NCBI GenBank assembly: GCA_040143965.1
Contig: JASJQH010006878.1
Coordinates: forward strand, 1-64,000
DNA: 64,000 nt
Source: Basidiobolus ranarum
Taxonomy: Eukaryota; Basidiobolomycota; Basidiobolomycetes; Basidiobolales
Reading direction: 5' to 3'
Part shown: one piece after another, positions 55,530 to 64,000 of the stretch
Position numbering within the stretch: position 1 is the stretch's first letter
Layout of the letters: every line of letters starts with the position of its first letter
Notes under the pieces: model-generated
Databases searched by the model: none
Told to the model about the DNA's origin: nothing
What the model saw: only the letters and a program-made list of their open reading frames with translations
Made by a program: the position numbers and the translations under genes

Positions 55530-58114
55530 ATGCCGGGTCAAAATCTCAAAAGTAACGTCGACAATGATGACAGCTCGTCTCTATTTATGATTGTATCCTT
55601 TTTATATAGTCCAACATACTAGTTTAGCCTATCTATACTTTACATACGTTTAATTCCTTAACACTGATCTATAGAGCGAAGAAGACATCGCATATGAAGA
55701 AGACCTTTTACGAAACCCTTATACCCTTAAAAGTTGGTTGAGATATTTGGATCACAAGAGTAACTCTTCACTCCAACATAAAATCTTTATCTATGAAAGA
55801 GCTGTCAAAGAACTCCCTGGTTCTTATAAGCTTTGGAAAGCTTACTTGGATCTTAGACGTTCTATCCTCAAGGGTAAGAATCCTGTAAGCTTTGCTCCCG
55901 CATATGAAAAAGTGAACAATTGCTTTGAAAGAGCTTTAGTTTTATTACACAAGGTATGCCACTTCAGAAACCCCCATTCGCATCCACTACTTTGATTTTA
56001 ACTAGATGCTTTGAAACTATAGATGCCTCGTATCTGGCTTGACTATTGTCACTTTTTGATCAATCAAGGGTATGTTACAAAAACCCGTAGAGTTTTTGAT
56101 CGCGCACTTCGTGCTCTTCCCATTACCCAGCATTCTAGAGTATGGGAATTATACTTAAGATTTGCGCGTCTGGTTGGTGGTGAAACCTCGTTACGTATTT
56201 ACAAACGCTATCTTCAATTAGAACCTGACCATGTAGAGGAGTATGTTGATTTACTCATTTCCTTAAAACGATACGACGAGGCCACCACTAAGCTTGCCGT
56301 AATAGCTAATGACGATAAATTCAAATCGTTACATGGAAAGTCTAAATATCAGCTGTGGATGGAGCTCTGTGATATTGCTTGTAAACATCCCACAGAAATT
56401 AAGACCTTAAATATCGAACCTATTATTCGTGATGGAATTAAACGATTTACCGATCAGGTAGGAAAATTGTGGAATTCTTTAGCTAGATACTGGATAATGC
56501 AAAATCAATTCGAAAAAGCTAGAGACGTATACGAAGAGGGGATAAATTCTGTCATGACAGTTCGTGATTTTACTCAAGTCTTCGATGCATACGCTGAATT
56601 TGAAGAGTCTGTTATCACATCTAAAATGGAATTGGTTGCTGAGCGAGCAGAAGATGGTGAACAAGATCCCGAGGAAGATTTGGATCTTGACTTAAGATTG
56701 ATGAGATTTGAAAAATTAATGGATAGACGGCCATTCCTTGTCAACGATGTTCTCCTTAGACAAAACCCTAACAATGTCAGCGAATGGGAAAAACGTGTTG
56801 CCTTGTGGAAAGATAATGCTGAAAAGATTGTTGAGACATACACAACAGCCATAGCTACTATAAATCCCAAGAAAGCCACTGGTAAACTCAATCAATTATG
56901 GGTGAACTTTGCTAAGTTTTACGAAAAAGGAGGTAACTTGGAAACAGCCCGTGCCGTTTTTGAAAAAGGAGTTTTGGTCAACTTCAAGTCTGTGAATGAT
57001 TTGGCCGATCTCTGGTGTGAATATGCCGAAATGGAACTTCGACATGAGAATTTCGATAGGGCTGCTGAGATCATGGGTCGCGCGACTGCTCCTCCAAAGA
57101 ACACCAAAGTCAGTTACCATGATGAATCGATACCGGTCCAAAATCGTGTCTTTAAAGCTTTGAAGCTCTGGTCGTTTTATGTTGATCTTGAAGAAAGTAT
57201 TGGTTCTGTTGAATCCACTCGTGCTGTATATGACCGTGTTTTAGACTTGAAGATTGCTACACCACAGATCATCATCAATTACGCCGCTTTTCTGGAAGAA
57301 AACAAATACTTTGAAGAGAGTTTCAAAGTATATGAGCGGGGTGTTGAGTTGTTCAACCATCCAGTGGCTTTCGAAATATGGAATATCTACCTCTCCAAGT
57401 TCCTTGAACGCTTTGGCGGCTCCAAGCTTGAGCGCGCCCGAGATCTCTTCGAACAAGCATTGGAGAAGTGTCCTGCTAAATTTGCCAAACCTCTTTATTT
57501 GATGTATGGCAAACTTGAAGAAGAACACGGTTTAGCCAAGCATGCCATGAAGATTTATGATCGTGCTACTAGAGCAGTCTCTGATGAAGACAGATTTGAA
57601 ATGTTTAATTTCTATATCGCCAAGGCCAGTGCCTCATTTGGTATCGCATCTACCCGCGAAATTTATGAACGTTCGGTGGAGGTTTTACCAGATCACCAAG
57701 CCAGAGAAATGTGTATGAGATATGCCGAGTTAGAAGTTAAGCTTGGCGAAATTGACCGTGCTAGAGCTTTATATGCATTTGGATCTCAGTTCTGCGATCC
57801 TCGAGTAAGTGTTAGTTGTTTAAGAGGATCTTTCTTCATAGTGTTGACCCTTATTTCTATTTTAGATTGTACCTACGTTCTGGAAGATCTGGGAGAATTT
57901 CGAAATTAAGCATGGTAATGAGGATACTTACAAGGAGATGCTTCGCATCAAGAGAAGTGTTCAAGCACAATATAACACGGAGGTTAATTTCATCTCGGCT
58001 CAAATGATCGCTACTCGCCAGGAACAGCAGCAACAAGAAACTGAATCTAAGGCACCAGCAAGCACTGAAGTAGCTGGATCTGGAGAAATTGATATCGACG
58101 ATATGGATCTCTAA
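55530..58114 (+). CDS. SYF1: Pre-mRNA splicing factor SYF1 (XAB2-like, HAT repeats)
   Basis: Scaffold of the Prp19/NineTeen complex in the active spliceosome; XAB2 in animals also acts in transcription-coupled repair. Exon 1 (55530-55592) encodes [20 protein letters not shown] plus Ile. Exon 2 begins [20 protein letters not shown], the conserved N-terminus. HAT repeats run the whole length, for example [73 protein letters not shown] and [20 protein letters not shown]. The tail is Gln/Glu-rich and ends EIDIDDMDL. About 800 residues in five exons. Intron 1 has U12-type signals: a splicing factor gene using a minor-class intron. Confidence 0.96.
55593..55674 (+). other. U12-type GT-AG intron in SYF1
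   Basis: The intron starts GTATCCTTTTT (U12 5' consensus RTATCCTTT) and holds TTCCTTAAC at 55654-55662, an exact U12 branch site, 13 nt before the terminal AG (CTATAG). Length 82 nt. Removal joins SSLFMI to [15 protein letters not shown] in frame. No polypyrimidine tract precedes the acceptor, as expected for this class. Confidence 0.95.
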
Positions 58115-58375
58115 TGGAAAGGATGATTGGAAGCCACGGAAGCGGCCCCTCTGTTTTTTACATGTTTTGATTTGAAGTCACCTATAAATGCAAATTCAAT
58201 ATATAAAAACTAGCTGTAAAATAGGAATCATTCAAGTTAATGTTTTCAGTGTATGGATTTATTGAAACAGCGGAATTCACTTGCGCACACCAATTCTCAT
58301 GATATATATAGTCGCATAACATGTCTATAAATTATAGGCGTATGTGAATAGTCGGTGTAGCTTGTATATCCTTCG
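58115..58375. other. Convergent 3' region, no gene seen
   Basis: Short spacer between the stops of SYF1 and the repeat protein gene, with no gene or repeat. Confidence 0.4.
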
Positions 58376-59592
58376 TTATTGAGCTTTTAATAATTGTTCT
58401 TTTTCCATGGTGATCAGTTTGGCAAGACGTGTAGCTATGTTTTTTCCTGGAACGTTCCAAGTTTCACAGAATTTCTCAGCAACCTCACGAGGATCGTCAA
58501 ATTCGTGTAGAACAATGGTTTTTCTCCCACCATCATGAATTTCGATATCTAACAACATAATGATTTCCCCTTGCTCTATCCCTTGTGCAGTCTCTTCCTC
58601 ACTTTCAGATGTAACATGCTGTGGATTTTTGGTAGTTGCCACTTCCGAAGCTGGGGGTTTTGTCGACTCCGATGGCTTATCTGAATTATAAGTAATGATC
58701 TCTTCAGCCGCATCTATTAGGTATTCCTGAGAGTCGTCATCTTCTGTAGGATCACTCCAATATTCTAACCCATCTATATCAGAACTACAATCGAATAACG
58801 TGCATTTTCGTTCAGTCTCTTCCAATTCCAACTCTGAAAACCCATCTATGATTATCCCTATTTTTTGATATTCGTCTTGCTCTGCCAAGTCATCCCAAGG
58901 TGTGGATAGCTTCCTTTCCGTGGATTGAAAATTTTTACTTGCATTCGGTTTGGGGTATTTTTGAACTTCTTTACGCCTATTATGCTCTATGTACTCCGGC
59001 TTGAAATTTTTTCCTTGTCTATGTAATTGACCTGATCCTACTTCATACTCTGAAGTCTTTTTAATCGATACCGGCACATTAAATGATTGATTTTTTCTAT
59101 TCTTGTTCTTATGTTTAGGAAGCGCTCTATTATCTGGGTTTGGTTTGTAGTTTTTTCCTATACGATGAAGACCACCAGCTTCTACTTCTCCGGCCGCTAA
59201 CTTGCTCTTTTGAGGTCCTATGGTATGCCAAGCTGAAACGGCATGCTTTGGAAGCTTTGTAGAACTGGAATTGACATTCTTATAATCCTCCATTGTATCT
59301 AAATCACACGAACCATGGTCACTAAAACTTGGCTTGCCCTTTGTATAGTCAAATAGATAACGATCTGTGGTATTTAGTTTATCTGTTTATATTTGTTTAT
59401 CGAAATATAGGCTTTCTTACTTTTACCGGAGACATGTTTTTCTTTTCTTGGCCTACCTCCTTCGTTAATTGGTTTATAATTTTTACCAAGTCGATGCAAA
59501 CCACCCAAAGCGACTGTTCCCTCTCTTCGATCACTTTCAACGGGACCTAAGGAATGCCAGGCTGATATTCTGTCCTGTTTAAGCTCGGACAT
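58376..59592 (-). CDS. Repeat protein with GGLHR-GKNYKP motifs, unknown
   Basis: Two exons; start at 59592 (MSELKQDRISAWHSLGPVES). Three copies of a motif: SAWHSLGP...VALGGLHRLGKNYKP, SAWHTIGP...VEAGGLHRIGKNYKP, and a shortened third YEVGSGQLHRQGKNFKP. Basic linkers (RALPKHKNKNRKN) separate them. The middle is acidic and disordered. The C-terminal 60 residues, LLDIEIHDGGRKTIVLHEFD then DPREVAEKFCETWNVPGKN, look like a small folded domain, of the kind in which a beta-strand DG turn leads to a DDP helix (seen in some PFU-like or cytoskeletal proteins). I do not recognise the full protein. The repeats probably bind a partner; which one is not visible. Confidence 0.7.
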
Positions 59593-60136
59593 GCTATCTT
59601 TCTTCGTATCTGAAGGGGTTAATAAACAATATTTAAAGGATGGAATTAAAATAATAGACTAAAGAAAATGGCTGGCCAATGCTCCAGTGTGTGGTTGCCA
59701 GAACAAAAAAGAGAATAATCAAACTCAAAGGGACTCTTTATTGAATCTCCTTGTCCATTTGTTCGCTTAAATCAATAGACATGCGAGCGATAAAATGGTT
59801 TGATTAAAAATGAAATGATGGAATAATCACAATCATCACTCAAGGTTATATATATGTGAACCTTAATCCAGAAAAGAGGCACAAGTTGAGCGAACTTCAT
59901 GACTGCTAATTTTCAGGATTTATTTAACCCCAGCTAAGATAAAATCTAACGTTTATTTCTACGAGAAAATAGCCATTGGTATTGCGTGAGTTAAAAGCAA
60001 GGCATTTTTGTCATCTGAAATGCAAATTGAGTCCAGTAAGTCTAATCCGTTCCAGTCAATCCTTCGGACTTGTGGTTAGTTACAGTATGTTCAGCTCCAA
60101 CTGATTTCAAATTTTCGATCTACATGACTTGAGATG
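59593..60136. other. Intergenic, no gene seen
   Basis: Spacer of about 540 bp, upstream of the repeat-protein gene and downstream of the HMG gene. No gene or repeat seen. Confidence 0.4.
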
Positions 60137-60843
60137 TTATATGAAATGTGGAATATTGGCTGTAATAAGGCTATTGATTACCAAAGTGTAGTTACTCATC
60201 TCCCCTTCATATCGCGCTTTATCTTGGACTGCCAATTCAGCATAAGGCTACTCAATAAAGTTAGTACAAACACCCACAAATCCCAGAAATCTAGTGAGTA
60301 CCTTTTTTTCGTCTTCACCCATAGTTTTCCACCTGGCTGCCAAAAGCTTTACCAAATCAGATGGTGAAGCATCGGGGTTGTTTTCTTTCTCAGACGCTCT
60401 GGTTCGTATGTTGGTTAGTATCTGTGTATATATGGTAAGCACTTTGCTTTTTATATTTGTAAAGACTACCTCTGCTCTGTTGCGAAGATTATGTACGAGC
60501 TTCTTGGCCTCTTCGGACGATCTTTCTTTCGGTCATCGTCGCCTTTGTCTGTCTTGGATTTTCTTCCTCTCTTGACACCTTTTTCATTTGAGGTATTGGA
60601 TTGAAGTCTTTTTGGCTTTGATACTACGTTACATATCACCTTTTGCATACTATAGGATTTTTGGGTGCCTGCGTCGATACGTTTGCTCGTTAATTCGTTG
60701 GAGATTTTCTTTACTCCTGAGTATTCCATAGTCTTCTCTATGAAGAATTTGGTCAAGAACTGAAAGTACCAATTCAATGTGCGTTGGTTGGCATTTTTAT
60801 GCTCATCTTGGCCTATCGCATCACCTGATATTGCGCCGCACAT
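60137..60843 (-). CDS. HMG-box protein
   Basis: Nuclear DNA-bending protein. Start at 60843 gives MCGAIS; splicing continues EKTMEYSGVKKISNELTSKR. A basic linker (KGVKRGRKSKTDKGDDDRKK) leads to one HMG box over three exons: DRPKRPRSSYIIFATEQR, then ILTNIRTRASEKENNPDASP, DLVKLLAARWKTMGEDEKK, then PYAELAVQDKARYEGEMSNY. The tail is short. Total near 175 residues. The box looks like the non-sequence-specific (Nhp6/HMGB) class because of the PKRPRSSYIIF start. A mating-type HMG gene is less likely, as triose-phosphate-transporter and RNA-helicase neighbours are absent. The final exon end (stop at 60137) is provisional. Confidence 0.85.
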
Positions 60844-61069
60844 GGTAAATAGATGCAGTTTAGAATATATGCTTCACCATAAACCTTGAGTCATTGATCT
60901 TCAATAAGCATAGCATTCATTCAAGTTGAAGTGATGATTTCAAGGATTCATTAGAAAATAACCCTGCGAAGACTACAATATTACAGTAAATCGAATCAAG
61001 TTTATTCATCAGATTTTCACTAGTTCACTGCGACTTTGAGTAAATGCAAACTACTCAGATTATGATTTT

Positions 61070-61769
61070 TGATAATGTTTTTGTGTAGAAGGAGCAACCC
61101 CAAATTCCTCTGGAATGTCGATTTTATGCTCAATACATATTACTTTGATAAGAGCATGGTGGTGAACTAAAATTGAGCACTGATTAGACCAATAATTTCA
61201 GCTATACCAAATACATCAAACTTGACTACTTACTAGCGTGATGAATACAGAACCATAACTCTCTTCCATAATTTGACAAGAATTCGGATTCTTTATCTTC
61301 AGTGCTATTAACAATTGCGAGTAAACGAACAGGTGTATCGAGCGACATAGTATTGTTTAGTATTTTGGTCTGAAGTTTCTCGATTTCTTGAATAGCTATC
61401 TGTTTATCTGTCTCCATAGGAACCTAAGTACGGAAGTTAAGTTATTGAAGCCAAAAAAAACCAACCTTGAATAATAGTTCATACATTACGGTCGCGAGAG
61501 TCATAATCAACTGCCCAGATAGTTTGTCCATTTTGAATGCATGGAGTGTCCGGCTTATTTACCAGAAGCAGTCTATAATGATCAACCAAGTGTCGTACAT
61601 GCTTTGCAATGTTACTCTTTGGAACAAAAACTGATTCCTTTGTAAACAAGAGTGCGTCTGGAAGTGACTCCAGAAGAGCTTTACTTTGTTGTAACACTTC
61701 AGCGGCAACTGAGCCAAGCTCGTAGTCCTTGTCCGTCTTCTCGGTAGGTACACTTGTGTTCTTTGTCAT
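61070..61769 (-). CDS. DinB-like four-helix protein
   Basis: Three exons; start at 61769 (MTKNTSVPTEKTDKDYELGS). Helix 1 EVLQQSKALLESLPDALLFT; helix 2 SNIAKHVRHLVDHYRLLLVN with a conserved His; then WAVDYDSRDRN and a helical block (TDKQIAIQEIEKLQTKILNN). The last helices have STEDKESEFLSNYGRELWFC with IHHAS, joined to VHHHALIKVICIEHKIDI. Three His positions (helix 2 and the two HH pairs) fit the metal-binding triad of the DinB/YfiT superfamily. The enzyme activity is unknown, though some members use thiols such as bacillithiol. It ends STQKHYQKS. About 185 residues. Confidence 0.65.
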
Positions 61770-62453
61770 TTCGAATCTTCTTGTTTTACAGGCTTAACTC
61801 TAGTACGATGTATATATAGAAAGAGTTGGTAGAGATGTAAGTATGTGTTACACTCTACAAATATGCTTTAAAGGCAACACTCATCCCGTCATTACCTGCA
61901 TGTGACTTGGTACTCCAGTTTTACCTCAAACCTTTAATGACAAATCAGGTTTATTGTAGCATATCACCTCAACTGACGCAAGTCACATATCATTGTTTAC
62001 TTACTCAAATCAGTTAAATATTGTGGGGACGCATATTACATAGCCATTCAATTCTGAATCAATACTTTACTACTGTATGAAATGATCAATATGTCATGAG
62101 TATTAAATTAAATTAAATTAAATCAACTACGATTCATATCCCTGGAAATTAATCATGAATTTAAACGGTATTTATAAAATTGATTAAAACCAACCTTTTG
62201 ATGTAAAGTTAAACAATTCATAACTGTGATTTATTCTATATTTAAAATGAAGTTAACTTGATTCCAAATATTCTTGGGGCTTGGATTAAAAAAACTAGTG
62301 TGAAATTAATCAGCTTACGTAGTCGTCACCACCTAGGAGAGAAGCAACGCGCAATACTACTTCTCCTGGTCTTGAACTAATAAAGATTATCGACAGAAGT
62401 AAGAGCAGAAATATTTATACTTAACGCATCCAAGTCATATATATACATACAAG
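61770..62453. other. Divergent promoter region with ATTAA microsatellite
   Basis: Between the DinB-like gene and RPN10. It has a five-base repeat, (ATTAA)n, at about 62102-62123, in otherwise AT-rich sequence. No gene seen. Confidence 0.5.
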
Positions 62454-63878
62454 ATGGTTCTCGAAGCTACTATGCTCATGTAAAGTTTCATTCTCATAAT
62501 CGTACATCTAATTCCATGTTTATCAGGATCCTTACAATCGTTTACCTCCTACTTGTAACATATATAGTTTAGATAACTCCGAATGGATGAGAAATGGCGA
62601 TTACACTCCCACTCGATTGGAAGCCCAAGGAGACGCTGTCAACTTGATTTTCAACTCAAAGTTTCAATCTAATCCCGAAAATACTGTTGGTTTAATGACG
62701 ATGGCAAGAAAAGGGTTTGTATTTATTTAAAAAGATGTGTGTGTGTGTGACTTCTTAAATTTACACAGATTTTTTTTCTTCATGTAGTCCTGAAGTGTTG
62801 GTCACTTTAACTCGCGATGTAGGGAAAATTCTAAATGCTCTTCATAATATCAAGGTGGAAGGAAACTCCAACCTGACTACTGGAATCCAAATTGCTCAGG
62901 TTTGTGTTTATTTTAAGATACTCTTTATTTTTACTCCTTTGTTGACTTATTCACTTGTCTGTCGAAACTATACAGCTTGCATTGAAGCACAGACAGAATA
63001 AAAATCAGCAACAACGTATCATTGTCTTCGTTGGTAGTCCAGTATCAACCGATGAGAAAAGTTTAGTAAAGTTGGCCAAGAAAATGAAGAAAAACAATAT
63101 CGCCATTGACGTCATCAACTTTGGTGAAGAAGGAGAAAATACCAGTAAACTTGAAGCTTTTATAACTGCTGTTAATAGTAATGATAATAGGTAAGACATA
63201 AACTTGCTTTACTTCATTCAGGAAATACAGCGATATATTAATGTATCTTTAATATTTTCTAGTCATCTTGTTACTATCCCACCAGGTCCTCATATTCTCA
63301 GCGATATTCTCCTATCCTCACCTATTTTCGCCGGCGAAGGTAGCTCCGTGCCCGGATATAGTGGCTCTGGAGGCTCCTATGAACTTGGCGTGGATCCTAA
63401 CCTTGATCCTGAACTTGCTCTCGCTCTTCGTATTTCTCTTGAAGAAGAAAAAGCTCGTCAAGAACAAGAATCTGCCAAGACTACCCAAGATAAAGAGGGC
63501 AACCTTGCCACTCCTCAAGCTACAGCCTCATCAGCTAATGCTGGCAACAGTGAAGAAGATATGTTAGCCCAAGCCTTAGCCATGTCTATGGATAATGCTG
63601 ATGGTAAGGATATTCAAATGGAAGATGTACCCGAGGAAGCATTGACCGAGGAGGAACAAATTGCTCGTGCCATCTCTTTATCCATGCAATCCGAATCCAA
63701 CGACCAAAGTAACGCAGAAACCACATCCTCTGACTCCACCTTTATGAATTCAGTTTTAGAATCCCTCCCAGGCGTTGATCCAAATGACCCACGCGTTAAA
63801 AGTGCCTTACAAGGACTTTCCAGCAATCCCGATTCTGATAAAAAAGAGAAACAGAATGATGATGAAAAGAAGGAGTAA
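62454..63878 (+). CDS. RPN10: 26S proteasome ubiquitin receptor RPN10
   Basis: Regulatory-particle subunit that binds ubiquitin chains and sits between base and lid. Exon 1 (start at 62454) encodes MVLEATMLI; then [20 protein letters not shown] completes the VWA signature. Further VWA parts are [39 protein letters not shown] and [20 protein letters not shown]. Three ubiquitin-interacting motifs follow: [35 protein letters not shown] and [17 protein letters not shown]. Yeast Rpn10 has one UIM and human PSMD4 two, so three is more than usual. The tail is charged. Five exons; one intron holds a GT repeat (62736-62749). Confidence 0.97.
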
Positions 63879-64000
63879 AATACTCACCAATAATTCCTTT
63901 CATTAATTGATTATTTATACTTCTTGATATTTACCCAACATAAAATTTCAACGAACACATTGTATTCTTTGAATCTAGTTTCATTGTGATGAAAAGCAAA

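Noticed and set aside
60137-60843. Sex-determining HMG gene (mating locus)
   Set aside because: The usual flanking triose-phosphate transporter and RNA helicase genes are absent, and the box looks like the general HMGB class.

Overview
This 64 kb window is nuclear DNA from a compact, AT-rich, intron-rich fungal genome. Most protein genes are cut by short introns (about 45-100 nt), usually GT-AG with a CTAAC/CTAAT-like branch site. A fungal Rua1-type regulator, an Rsr1/Rap-like GTPase, an Rpd3-type deacetylase and a Spo73-like dysferlin-domain protein point to Fungi. Several other genes are unusual for Ascomycota and Basidiomycota: a BRCA1-like RING/BRCT protein, a CEP20/FOR20 centriole-satellite protein, a soluble KDEL-tailed calreticulin, a trypsin with a GPI-like tail, and three introns with U12-type (minor spliceosome) signals. 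I infer an early-diverging, non-Dikarya fungus; the exact lineage cannot be fixed from sequence reading alone.

Layout. 0-8 kb: the 3' end of a Ser/Gly-rich protein gene, a tRNA-Arg(CCT), a monocarboxylate-porter-like MFS gene, a 32-bp minisatellite beside a tiny His-rich membrane-protein gene, an uncharacterised helical protein and a small secreted protein. 8-19.5 kb: POL3 (DNA polymerase delta), tubulin cofactor C, a decayed ORF next to a telomere-like motif, a single-pass receptor with a cytoplasmic SH3 domain, and a membrane RING-H2 ligase. 19.9-30 kb: a dysferlin-domain protein, RPD3, a PITH protein, a B-type cyclin and an uncharacterised gene. 30-36 kb: TIF6, MIC19, CEP20-like and Rua1-like. 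36-48.3 kb: a repeat-bearing intergenic block, calreticulin, MES1, trypsin, VMA2 and a single-pass membrane protein carrying an AT-AC intron. 48.7-64 kb: a polyhomeodomain gene, RSR1/RAP, the BRCA1-like gene, SYF1 (GT-AG U12-type intron), a repeat protein, an HMG-box protein, a DinB-like protein and RPN10.

There are no operons. Genes are independent, lie on both strands, and several pairs are divergent with 400-780 bp between start codons (POL3/TBCC, DysF/RPD3, polyhomeodomain/RAP, BRCA1-like/SYF1). Most genes are core housekeeping functions: replication, splicing, translation, proteasome, V-ATPase, MICOS and the cell cycle.

The strongest discoveries are the three U12-type introns (two AT-AC, one GT-AG), each of which restores a sensible reading frame when removed; one protein with seven WF-type homeodomain recognition helices plus a degenerate unit; and the BRCA1-like and CEP20-like genes. 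No CRISPR array, insertion sequence, intact transposon or virus was seen. Splice sites were placed by eye and individual exon ends may be off by a few bases.
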